NCBI GenBank assembly: GCA_041596215.1
Contig: JBFHIZ010000001.1
Coordinates: 62,001-126,000, forward strand
Source of the DNA: JBFHIZ01 sp041596215
GTDB taxonomy: Bacteria; Bacillota; Clostridia; Lachnospirales; Lachnospiraceae
Reading direction: 5' to 3'
DNA length: 64,000 bases
This document shows, piece after piece, positions 36,796-44,615 of this stretch (the stretch's first letter is position 1; each line of letters opens with the position of its first letter). A program made the translations under genes and the position numbers. Under the pieces are notes generated by a model. It searched no databases and was not told the DNA's origin. It saw only the letters and a list, made by a program, of their open reading frames with translations.

Positions 36796-37875
36796 CTATA
36801 TTCTTTCCGCAAGCAAATCTCCCATTTCTTTACATCCAACCAAGATACATCCTTTTGACATAATATCCGTTGTTCGATATCCTTCTTGAAGTACCTTAGA
36901 AACTGCAGTTTCTATTGCTTTTGCTTCTTCTTCCAAATCTAAGGAATATCGAAGCATCATTGCAGCCGATAAGACAGTGGCAATTGGATTCGCAAGATTT
37001 TTACCAGCAATGTCTGGTGCCGATCCATGGCTAGGTTCATATAAACCAAATTTTGTTTCATTTAAACTTGCAGAAGGTAACATCCCAATAGAACCTGTAA
37101 TCATACTTGCTTCATCAGATAAAATATCTCCAAACATATTTTCTGTTAATACCACATCAAATGCTACTGGATTCTTAACTAATTGCATTGCACAATTATC
37201 TACTAACATATGCTCACATGTTACATCCGGATAATTCAGTGCCACTTCATCAACAATTTTTCTCCATAACCTAGAAGAATCTAAAACATTTGCTTTATCA
37301 ACGCTAGTAACATGAAAACTTCTTTTTCTTGCGATCTCAAATGCACGAATGGCAATTCTTCGAATTTCCATTTCATTATAAGTTAATATATCCGTAGCAG
37401 TTAATAATCCGTTAATTTCCTCTGTCATTCTTTTCCCAAAATATATCCCACCTGTTAACTCACGCATAATCATAATATCAAAACCAGATTCACAAATTTC
37501 CTTTTTTAAAGGACAGGCATCCACTAATTCAGGATACAAGAAAGCTGGTCTTAAGTTTGCAAACAGTCCCAATTCCTTTCTAATTTTTAAAAGGCCTGCT
37601 TCCGGTCGTAATTCAGGTTTTCGTTGATACCAAGAGCAAGAAGGAGCTCCCCCAATTGAGCCCATTAAAACTGCATGCGATTTTTTTGAAATAGCAATCG
37701 TCTCCTCAGTAATTGGTACCCCATATGCATCGATAGATGCTCCGCCTAATAATATATCTGTAAATTCAAATACATGTCCAAATCTTTTTGAAATTTGAAG
37801 TAGAACCTTTCTTGTTTCATTTACAATTTCAGGACCAATTCCATCTCCCTTTATACACGCAATCTTATAATTCAT
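36796..37875 (-). CDS. leuB: 3-isopropylmalate dehydrogenase
   Basis: NAD-dependent oxidative decarboxylation of 3-isopropylmalate in leucine synthesis. The 359-residue protein has ACIKGDGIGPEIV, LRKEL-type LKIRKELGLFANLRPA, MIMRELTGGIYFG, DNCAMQLVKNP, ENMFGDILSDEASMI and EPSHGSAPDIAGKNLANPIA, all in the standard order. The ATG at 37875 has GGAGG 8 bases upstream; the one at 37893 does not. First gene of leuB-ilvD-ilvB. leuA and leuCD are not here. Its upstream gap shows AT-rich promoter-like sequence but no clear box pair, T-box or leader peptide. Confidence 0.95.
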   Translation of the reverse strand: MNYKIACIKGDGIGPEIVNETRKVLLQISKRFGHVFEFTDILLGGASIDAYGVPITEETIAISKKSHAVLMGSIGGAPSCSWYQRKPELRPEAGLLKIRKELGLFANLRPAFLYPELVDACPLKKEICESGFDIMIMRELTGGIYFGKRMTEEINGLLTATDILTYNEMEIRRIAIRAFEIARKRSFHVTSVDKANVLDSSRLWRKIVDEVALNYPDVTCEHMLVDNCAMQLVKNPVAFDVVLTENMFGDILSDEASMITGSIGMLPSASLNETKFGLYEPSHGSAPDIAGKNLANPIATVLSAAMMLRYSLDLEEEAKAIETAVSKVLQEGYRTTDIMSKGCILVGCKEMGDLLAERI

Positions 37876-37973
37876 ATCAAGCCTCCATAACATACATATT
37901 TATACTATTTTATCACAAATTTGATATAAATTATAATAATATTATTTTATACCTTTCATAACTTGAGGTTATT

Positions 37974-38016
37974 GCAAAAAGAGTGTGTAAACGAATCGCT
38001 TACACACTCTTTTTAT
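37974..38016 (-). terminator. strong rho-independent terminator after yajC
   Basis: A 15-base-pair stem (arms 37976-37990 and 38000-38014) with a 9-base loop; T-runs on both sides mean it could work in either direction. It lies 14 bases after the yajC stop and isolates leuB. Confidence 0.88.
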
Positions 38017-38029
38017 CTGTTATTTTTTC

Positions 38030-38356
38030 TTAATTTGCATCACTTGTATTTGATTTCTCTACTTGTGTAATTGCTGTTTTTTGCATTGGAATTCTACAAT
38101 TCTTATTATTACCAAATTCAACAATCACCGTGTCCTCTGTAATATCAATTACTACACCGTAAAAACCACTTGTAGTAAGAATTACATCTCCAATTTCAAT
38201 AGAAGATAATAACGCCTCCATTTTCTTTTTTTCTTTTTTTTGTGGACGTATCATCGCAAAATACATAAATCCAATAATAACAACCACCCAAACAACCAAC
38301 ATAATTGTGCTACTAGAACTTCCTAAAGCGGTACTCGTATTTGTTAGTGTAATCAT
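38030..38356 (-). CDS. yajC: preprotein translocase subunit YajC
   Basis: Small bitopic membrane protein associated with SecDF. Of 108 residues, an N-terminal helix (about 17-37, SSTIMLVVWVVVIIGFMYFAMI) is followed by the hallmark RPQKKEKKKMEALLSSIEIGDVILTTSGFYGVV and a short C-terminal beta domain. AAAGGAGG precedes the ATG. It lies downstream of tgt, as in many bacteria, but with a 116-base gap; secD and secF do not follow. Confidence 0.95.
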   Translation of the reverse strand: MITLTNTSTALGSSSSTIMLVVWVVVIIGFMYFAMIRPQKKEKKKMEALLSSIEIGDVILTTSGFYGVVIDITEDTVIVEFGNNKNCRIPMQKTAITQVEKSNTSDAN

Positions 38357-38419
38357 ATTTCCTCCTTTAATAAATTAATTTATAATATTTTTTAATCCTT
38401 TATAATATATGTCTTTATT

Positions 38420-38449
38420 ATCATACAATAATCAACTCTCTATAAGCAA
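38420..38449 (-). promoter_or_regulatory. weak candidate promoter for yajC
   Basis: TTGCTT (38444-38449), 18 bases and TATGAT (38420-38425) on the minus strand in the tgt-yajC gap. The -35 match is poor. Confidence 0.25.
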
Positions 38450-38472
38450 GAACTTTATAAAAAGTTAATGCT

Positions 38473-39600
38473 TTATTTATGTTCCATACCCTCTAATTTT
38501 TTCTTTTTATACATAGCAAACTCATTTTTTTCAATTGCATCTCTGATTTCTTCCATCATGTGATTATAAAAATAAAGATTATGCAAAACTGCTAAACGCA
38601 TTCCTAACATTTCATTTGCTTTTAATAAATGTCGAATATATGCTCGTGAATAATCTCTACATGCTGGACAATTACATCCTTCCTCAATCGGCCGTGCATC
38701 CGTAATATATTTTGCATTAAATAAATTCATTTTCCCATGATTCGTGTATACATGTCCATGTCTTCCATTTCTTGATGGATAGACACAATCAAAAAAATCT
38801 ACTCCACGTTCAACAGCTTCTAATATATTTGCAGGGGTTCCTACTCCCATTAAATAAACTGGTTTATCCTTTGGGAAAAAAGGAATGGTATTTTCTATCA
38901 TCTCATACATTTCTTCATGTGTTTCACCAACAGCTAAACCACCTAACGCATAGCCATCTAAATTCATTTCTGAAATTCTTTTTGCATGTTCTATCCGGAT
39001 ATCGGAAAAAATTGCACCTTGATTTATTCCAAACAAAAGTTGATTTTTATTAATTGTTTCTGGTAATTGATTCAATCTTCCCATTTCCTTTTTACATCGT
39101 TGCAACCATCTTGTTGTTCGAGCAACGGAATCTTCAACATAGGACCGTTCTGCAACACTGGATGGACATTCATCAAATGCCATTGCAATTGTCGAAGCAA
39201 GATGTGATTGAATTTGCATACTCTCTTCTGGTCCCATAAATATTTTTCTTCCATCAATATGTGAATGAAATGTAACACCTTCTTCTTTAATCTTACGTAA
39301 TCCAGACAAAGAAAACACTTGGAATCCACCAGAATCCGTTAATATTGGGCGATCCCAATTCATAAATTTGTGTAATCCTCCTAATTCATGAATCACCTTA
39401 TCTCCTGGACGGACATGTAAATGATAGGTATTTGATAATTCAACTAATGTACCAATTTCTTTCAAATCCATAGTCGATACCGCACCTTTTATTGCTGCAA
39501 CTGTACCAACATTCATAAAAACAGGCGTTTGAATTGTTCCATGAACCGTATCAAACGCTCCTCTTTTTGCTAAGCCATCTTTATTTAATATTTTAAACAT
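38473..39600 (-). CDS. tgt: queuine/preQ1 tRNA-ribosyltransferase
   Basis: Exchanges guanine-34 for preQ1 in GUN-anticodon tRNAs. The 375 residues have TPVFMNVGT, the nucleophile/base-contact Asp in LTDSGGFQVFSL, DECPSS, GYALGGLAVGE, YLMGVGTPANILE, DCVYPSRNGRHGH and the zinc site CNCPAC...H near residues 308-340. A complete bacterial Tgt. AGGTATAAA precedes the ATG. vanY ends 47 bases upstream and may be co-transcribed. Confidence 0.97.
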   Translation of the reverse strand: MFKILNKDGLAKRGAFDTVHGTIQTPVFMNVGTVAAIKGAVSTMDLKEIGTLVELSNTYHLHVRPGDKVIHELGGLHKFMNWDRPILTDSGGFQVFSLSGLRKIKEEGVTFHSHIDGRKIFMGPEESMQIQSHLASTIAMAFDECPSSVAERSYVEDSVARTTRWLQRCKKEMGRLNQLPETINKNQLLFGINQGAIFSDIRIEHAKRISEMNLDGYALGGLAVGETHEEMYEMIENTIPFFPKDKPVYLMGVGTPANILEAVERGVDFFDCVYPSRNGRHGHVYTNHGKMNLFNAKYITDARPIEEGCNCPACRDYSRAYIRHLLKANEMLGMRLAVLHNLYFYNHMMEEIRDAIEKNEFAMYKKKKLEGMEHK

Positions 39601-39647
39601 ATATTTTATACCTATCTTTCATTCTTCTTAATCTTTACAAGTATATT

Positions 39648-40715
39648 TTATTGAACAGAATCTAATCGTTCCGTTAATTCTTCTAGTGTAATGTTATTTT
39701 GTTTAATATATGTAGCCGCTTCCACACCTACATAACGGAAATGCCAAGGTTCATATATAATACCAGTTATATCTCCTGCTCCCATTGGATAGCGTAATAT
39801 AAATCCATACTTATAACTATTTTCGGCTAACCATATACCCGCTTCCGTATCTCCAAAAGCATAATCCAAAGAAGTATGCGTAGTACATACAATATCTAAT
39901 GCCAAGCCTATCTGATGTTCACTAGCACCTGGTGCAGTCACTTGCATTGAGGCAACACTATAAGCTTCCGAATAGGTTAATCCTTTTGCAATATATCCTT
40001 TGATTTTTCGTTCAAATAAAAGTGTTTGACGATTATAATCACGATATGGAGAACAAATTAATAACGATATGTTATCTTCTTTTGATGCAAGTAACATTGC
40101 AAATAAATCTTCCAAAATTCTTTCATCACATTCCATGCTCCCTTGTATCGTTCCAAGGGTAAATTCATAGTCGTCAGGAACAGGATGTTGCTTATTGATT
40201 AAAATTAATCTCCAGTCGTCTTTATCTAAAGAAGAAAGAGAAACTTGTTTTTCCTCTATCATTGATTCCGTATCTTTTCCCGGAGACACACTTTTTTCCA
40301 CTTTTGCAGTTAATAAAATATCATCTGCAGAATACAGAGCTACATCTACATTCGCTATTTCCTCATCATTTGGTCCATAAGTCACGTCTTCATCATCAAT
40401 TAATGCATCCTCTTCTCCTGCAAGAATCGCCTCAATTTCTTCTTCATTTTCCGATTGAACTTCAACAACCATTGCTTCTCGATTCACATCGCTTGTTTCA
40501 ATAATTCCTGGTAAAGCAAAACTACAACTTGCAATAAAAAACAGCCATAATACAAGTAATGAACTCAATTTCCTTCTATTCCCAGAAAAGAAATTATAAA
40601 CATAACAAAATAAACCGATTACATGTATTAACACATTAGCAGTCAGTTTATTAAAAAAACTTTTTTTACTATATTTTTTTAATTTCCTAATCGTACGTTC
40701 TTTCCAAGTATACAT
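39648..40715 (-). CDS. M15-family D-Ala-D-Ala carboxypeptidase (VanY-like), membrane anchored
   Basis: Zinc D,D-carboxypeptidase that trims peptidoglycan stem peptides. The 355-residue protein begins with a basic stretch and two hydrophobic segments (about 26-44 and 50-70), then an acidic, low-complexity linker (about 75-125), then the VanY domain (about 185-350). The zinc and catalytic motifs are SEHQIGLALD (265-274: His267, Asp274) and EPWHFRYVG (Glu322, His325). The N-terminal two-helix arrangement is unusual for VanY proteins, which normally have one signal anchor. There is no vanRS or vancomycin operon nearby, so housekeeping wall metabolism is more likely than resistance. It has its own promoter. 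Confidence 0.92.
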   Translation of the reverse strand: MYTWKERTIRKLKKYSKKSFFNKLTANVLIHVIGLFCYVYNFFSGNRRKLSSLLVLWLFFIASCSFALPGIIETSDVNREAMVVEVQSENEEEIEAILAGEEDALIDDEDVTYGPNDEEIANVDVALYSADDILLTAKVEKSVSPGKDTESMIEEKQVSLSSLDKDDWRLILINKQHPVPDDYEFTLGTIQGSMECDERILEDLFAMLLASKEDNISLLICSPYRDYNRQTLLFERKIKGYIAKGLTYSEAYSVASMQVTAPGASEHQIGLALDIVCTTHTSLDYAFGDTEAGIWLAENSYKYGFILRYPMGAGDITGIIYEPWHFRYVGVEAATYIKQNNITLEELTERLDSVQ

Positions 40716-40744
40716 ATTTTTCCTTTTTCACTATTCTTTTAATA

Positions 40745-40773
40745 ATTTTACCATAATCAGTTTCTTTCGACAA
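40745..40773 (-). promoter_or_regulatory. sigma-A promoter of vanY (vanY-tgt)
   Basis: TTGTCG (40768-40773), 17 bases, TAAAAT (40745-40750) on the minus strand, about 30 bases before the vanY ATG, back to back with the aroC promoter. Confidence 0.6.
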
Positions 40774-40806
40774 TGATTTTAAACAATCCTTTTTCGAATC
40801 TTTTTC

Positions 40807-40835
40807 TTGAATCCTTATGAAATATCAATTACAAT
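40807..40835 (+). promoter_or_regulatory. sigma-A promoter of aroC
   Basis: TTGAAT (40807-40812), 17 bases, TACAAT (40830-40835), about 40 bases ahead of the aroC ATG, in the divergent vanY/aroC gap. Confidence 0.65.
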
Positions 40836-40876
40836 AGAACAAATCAGTAAATAAGAAAAAAAGAAGGAGTAACTAT

Positions 40877-41986
40877 ATGGGTGGTTCAACATTTGGTACA
40901 ATATTTAAAATTACGACTTGGGGAGAATCCCACGGCAAAGCACTTGGTGTAATAATTGATGGTTGTCCTGCAGGCCTAGCATTATCAGAAGAAGATATTC
41001 AACCATACTTAAATCGAAGAAAACCAGGAAAGCATACGATTGCAACACCTCGTAAGGAAATGGACCAAGTAGAAATATTATCAGGTACTTTTCATGATAT
41101 AACCACGGGCTCTCCTATTTCTTTAATGATTAAAAATACCAATCAAAAATCAAATGATTATCAAAATATTTCAAATACCTATCGCCCAGGACATGCTGAC
41201 TATACCTTTGACAAAAAATATGGATTTTACGATTATCGTGGAGGTGGACGATCTTCTGGTAGAGAAACTGCTGGTCGAGTTGCTGCTGGTGCAATTGCAA
41301 TAAAGCTTTTAAATGAATTTGGGATTACGGTTTGTGCCTATACTAATTCCATTGGTCCAATTGAAATTGATTTACATAATTTTAATAAAGATACCATTCT
41401 TCAAACACCAACTGCTATGCCAGATGCCATTGCATCTAAAAAAGCAGAGGAATTTCTAGCAGAATGTATGAAAAACAAGGATTCTGCTGGTGGAACCGTA
41501 AAATGTATTGTTTCAGGTACCCCTGTTGGGCTTGGAGATCCAGTCTTTGAAAAACTTGATGCCAATCTTTCAAAAGCAATTATGTCAATCGGGGCAGTAA
41601 AAGCGGTTGAAATTGGAGATGGCATCCAAGTTTCTACTGCTCTCGGCTCTGCAAATAATGATTCCTACAAAATGTGTGCAAATAAAATAAGAACCACTTC
41701 GAATCATGCAGGTGGAATCTTAGGCGGTATTTCAAATGCTGAAGAAATTATTATAAAAGCTCATTTTAAGCCAACCCCTTCCATTGCGCAAACACAAAAC
41801 ACCGTTACTCGATCTTTTGACGACACTCAAATTCAAATAAATGGAAGACATGACCCTATCATTGTTCCTAGAGCTGTTGTAGTAGTTGAATCAATGGTTG
41901 CTTGTACCATTCTAGATTCCCTTTTCTTAAATATGACATCAAATATTGACTATATAAAAAGACATATTTACATGCTCAGGAAATAA
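40877..41986 (+). CDS. aroC: chorismate synthase
   Basis: Last step of the shikimate pathway, EPSP to chorismate, needing reduced FMN. The 369-residue protein has all three signatures: GESHGKALGVIIDGCPAG (17-34), the RPGHADYTFDKKYGFYDYRGGGRSSGRETAGRVAAGA block and RSFDDTQIQINGRHDP. It is one of only two plus-strand genes, alone between vanY and degV, with its own promoter, AAGGAG before the ATG and a strong shared terminator, so it is monocistronic. Confidence 0.97.
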   Translation: MGGSTFGTIFKITTWGESHGKALGVIIDGCPAGLALSEEDIQPYLNRRKPGKHTIATPRKEMDQVEILSGTFHDITTGSPISLMIKNTNQKSNDYQNISNTYRPGHADYTFDKKYGFYDYRGGGRSSGRETAGRVAAGAIAIKLLNEFGITVCAYTNSIGPIEIDLHNFNKDTILQTPTAMPDAIASKKAEEFLAECMKNKDSAGGTVKCIVSGTPVGLGDPVFEKLDANLSKAIMSIGAVKAVEIGDGIQVSTALGSANNDSYKMCANKIRTTSNHAGGILGGISNAEEIIIKAHFKPTPSIAQTQNTVTRSFDDTQIQINGRHDPIIVPRAVVVVESMVACTILDSLFLNMTSNIDYIKRHIYMLRK

Positions 41987-42031
41987 AAAAAGACGACTTA
42001 TCAATCATTCTTTGATAAGTCGTCTTTTTTT
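41985..42031. terminator. bidirectional terminator between aroC and degV
   Basis: A stem of about 20 base pairs (core GACGACTTATCAA at 41992-42004 and its complement at 42012-42024, extended by an A-run and a T-run) with a 7-base loop. T-runs flank both arms, so it can serve both convergent genes. Confidence 0.92.
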
Positions 42032-42042
42032 ATTTTATCCAA

Positions 42043-42930
42043 TTAATCTTCTCTAACTTTTCCAAGAAAGAATAAAGCAACCGTTCCAGTTCCCGTATGA
42101 CTTCCAATTACTGTTCCAATATTATTAATTATCACATTTCCTTTTAAATGTGGAAATTTTTCTTCTATTAAATCTCTTACTTCCATAGCATCTTCCATAC
42201 ATGCAGATTGCGATATATAGCATCTTCCATCATATTGAGTTCCTTGATCTGCAAAAAGAATCATTTTGTTTACAATTTCTTCTTTTACTTTTTTCTTTCC
42301 ACGTACTTTAAATCTAGGAATTAACCTTCCTATATTATCCATATTCATAAGAGGGCAAATATGTAGTACCGTCCCAAACCATGCTGATGTTGCGGAAATA
42401 CGCCCACCTCTTAAATAGCTTGAAAGATCCGTCGAAAAGAACCAATGATGAACTCGTAATCTGTTTTCTTCTACCCATTTTGCAACTTCTTTCGCTGATT
42501 TTCCAGCATCCCTTAAATCGCAAGCATAAGAAACTAAAAGTCCATAACCAGAAGATGCACCATAACTATCAACAACATATATGGTTCTTTCTGGATATTT
42601 TTCTTCCATCATATCTTTTGCAATCATTGCTGAATTATAAGTACTTGTTATTCCAGAAGAAAGAGTTATATGTACAATGTCTTTACCTTCTTTTAAAATT
42701 GGTTCAAACATATCACAATATTTTTCTGCATTTATTTGAGAGGTTACTGCTTCTTCACCAGATGCAATTCTTTCATAAAATGTATTAATAGGCATTGATT
42801 TTCCATAATCATCTTCATATTCCACCCCATTCATTGTAAATGAGAAACAAGCAAAAGGAATCTTATTTTTTTCAAAAAATTCCAATGTCATATCTGCTGT
42901 TGAACAACAGGTTAAACTAAATTGACACAT
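42043..42930 (-). CDS. DegV family fatty-acid-binding protein
   Basis: DegV proteins bind fatty acids; in Firmicutes some work with fatty-acid kinase FakA. The 295-residue protein has the two-domain DegV fold pattern: TADMTLEFF near the start, a Thr/Ser-rich TSQINAEKY, VHITLSSGITSTYNSAMIAKDM around the ligand site, YVVDSYGASSGYGLLV, LSSYLRGGRISATSAWFGTVLHICPLM and a C-terminal IGSHTGTGTVALFFLG. The ATG at 42930 has AAAGGAG 8 bases ahead. It has its own near-consensus promoter and the shared terminator, so it is probably monocistronic. Confidence 0.94.
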   Translation of the reverse strand: MCQFSLTCCSTADMTLEFFEKNKIPFACFSFTMNGVEYEDDYGKSMPINTFYERIASGEEAVTSQINAEKYCDMFEPILKEGKDIVHITLSSGITSTYNSAMIAKDMMEEKYPERTIYVVDSYGASSGYGLLVSYACDLRDAGKSAKEVAKWVEENRLRVHHWFFSTDLSSYLRGGRISATSAWFGTVLHICPLMNMDNIGRLIPRFKVRGKKKVKEEIVNKMILFADQGTQYDGRCYISQSACMEDAMEVRDLIEEKFPHLKGNVIINNIGTVIGSHTGTGTVALFFLGKVRED

Positions 42931-42987
42931 AATCATATCTCCTTTATTTGTTATTTAATTTATGTAGTTTTGATTACCACATAATGT

Positions 42988-43016
42988 AGTATACGATAAA
43001 TATCTATTAGTGTCAA
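42988..43016 (-). promoter_or_regulatory. near-consensus sigma-A promoter of degV
   Basis: TTGACA (43011-43016, perfect), 17 bases, TATACT (42988-42993) on the minus strand. Initiation near 42981 gives a leader of about 50 bases. Confidence 0.8.
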
Positions 43017-43043
43017 TAAAACCACCTGCAAAACAAATGGAAA

Positions 43044-44048
43044 CTATCTGATTTTTTCTGGAAATCCTACTTTTTTTTGTACTTTTCTTAATGTTTTATT
43101 TGCATAGTATCCAGCTTTTTCACCATTTTCTTTAATAATTCCATCAATATATCCTTTATCTTTTGTTAGTTCTTCAAATCGATTATGAATTGGTTTCAAA
43201 GCATCGGCAACGGTTTCTCCAACGCCAAGTTTAAATTCCTTATACCCTAGTCCAGTAAATTCCCTTACGACTTCCTCAGGTTTTTTATCTGAAAACGTAC
43301 AATATATATCAATTAAATTTTTTATACCTGGTTGTTCTTCACAATAATTGATTTCACCAAGTGAATCCGTAACAGCTTTTTTAAATTTACGAATTATGGT
43401 ATCGCGATCATCCATTAACAGTACACTCGCATTTAAATTTTCATCTGATTTTGACATTTTCTTTAATGGGTCTTGTAAACTCATGATTTTTGAGCCCGAA
43501 GTTCCTAAATGTGGTTCTGGAATGGTGAATACATCACCATATATTCCATTGAATCGTTCTGCTATATCTCTTGTAATTTCTAAATGTTGCATCTGATCCT
43601 TTCCAACAGGCACAATATCTGATTGAAACAGTAAAATATCAGCAGCCATTAGTACAGGGTAAGTGAATAAGCCTGCATTAATATTTTGTGTATGCTTAGA
43701 TGCTTTGTCTTTAAATTGTGTCATTCGATTCAATTCTCCCATATAAGTAAAGCAATTTAAAATCCATGCTAATTCCGCATGCGCTGAAACATGAGATTGA
43801 TAATAAATACAACTCTTTTTAGGATCTAAACCCGCTGAAATATATAACATCAATAAGTTTCTTGCTTTTTTTCTTAATTCTTTTGGATCCTGGCGTACGG
43901 TAATTGAATGCATATCCACAACACAATTAAAACATTCATATTCATCTGCTAATCCAACCCAGTTCTTCAAGGCCCCTAAATAATTACCAATTGTCAAATC
44001 CCCTGTTGCTTGCATCCCACTGAATAATACCTTTTTTTCTCCTATCAT
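43044..44048 (-). CDS. trpS: tryptophanyl-tRNA synthetase
   Basis: Class I synthetase charging tRNA-Trp. The 334 residues contain the TIGNYLG form of the HIGH motif near residue 18, QSHVSAHAELAWIL, DILLFQSDIVPVGKDQMQHLEI and KKMSKSDENLNA (KMSKS). GGAGG lies 9 bases ahead of the ATG. It is the third gene after a GH13-like gene and a DUF5662 gene; no T-box leader is present before it, and no terminator is visible after it. Confidence 0.96.
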   Translation of the reverse strand: MIGEKKVLFSGMQATGDLTIGNYLGALKNWVGLADEYECFNCVVDMHSITVRQDPKELRKKARNLLMLYISAGLDPKKSCIYYQSHVSAHAELAWILNCFTYMGELNRMTQFKDKASKHTQNINAGLFTYPVLMAADILLFQSDIVPVGKDQMQHLEITRDIAERFNGIYGDVFTIPEPHLGTSGSKIMSLQDPLKKMSKSDENLNASVLLMDDRDTIIRKFKKAVTDSLGEINYCEEQPGIKNLIDIYCTFSDKKPEEVVREFTGLGYKEFKLGVGETVADALKPIHNRFEELTKDKGYIDGIIKENGEKAGYYANKTLRKVQKKVGFPEKIR

Positions 44049-44077
44049 TTATCTATTCCTCCATACGTTCTACTTTT

Positions 44078-44611
44078 TTATAAAATATTCTTTTTAATAT
44101 ATGCAAAGGTTTTTTTTTCGCCTTCTATTGCTAACATACTTAATAATTCTTTTAATAATTCACATGTATTTTTATTTAAATTGGTTTCATCTAATCCTTT
44201 CATAAAATAATTATACGGATGCGAATCTTCATATTTTTCTTCCGAAGCCTTGTCATAAACCTTACATGCCGCTATTCGATCCATCAACATTTCCACAACA
44301 TATTTTTTTGGCATTTCTACTGGTATAAAGCTTCCTCTTTTTTTAATATTATAATCTAGCCAATATTCAAAATGATGTTTATTTCTTCCTTTATGATGTA
44401 GCCACGCAGAGGAATATCCTATACTCTCACGTTCCGCATTATTTGGACTTCTATCTCCTTGATAATATTTCATACCAACTTTAAATTCAGTTGGAGAAAA
44501 CTTAGAAATATCATGAATGATTCCTTGCCAAAAAAGTCCTACGGCAAAACATCCTTTCATAACTAAATATCGATGTTTTGAAATGGTACATAAATGTTTC
44601 CAAAAATTCAT
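44078..44611 (-). CDS. DUF5662 family protein
   Basis: 177 residues, apparently complete. It matches the DUF5662 pattern with HDISKFSPTEF (33-43), a histidine-rich segment WLHHKGRNKHHFEYW (70-84) and a C-terminal helix-rich part. The conserved His/Asp residues suggest a metal-binding helical domain, somewhat like HD proteins; no biochemical function is known to me. It sits 4 bases after the GH13-like gene and 29 bases before trpS. GAAGGG precedes the ATG. Confidence 0.82.
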   Translation of the reverse strand: MNFWKHLCTISKHRYLVMKGCFAVGLFWQGIIHDISKFSPTEFKVGMKYYQGDRSPNNAERESIGYSSAWLHHKGRNKHHFEYWLDYNIKKRGSFIPVEMPKKYVVEMLMDRIAACKVYDKASEEKYEDSHPYNYFMKGLDETNLNKNTCELLKELLSMLAIEGEKKTFAYIKKNIL

Positions 44612-44615
44612 ATAA

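Noticed and set aside
37876..38029. Leucine leader peptide or T-box before leuB
   Set aside because: The only structure is the symmetric yajC terminator; no Leu-codon run or T-box sequence was seen.
39648..40715. Vancomycin resistance determinant
   Set aside because: VanY-like domain alone, next to tgt and aroC, without vanHAX or vanRS; housekeeping wall enzyme is more likely.
42931..44078. T-box leader for trpS
   Set aside because: Only 29 bases separate trpS from the upstream gene and no T-box sequence or specifier stem fits.
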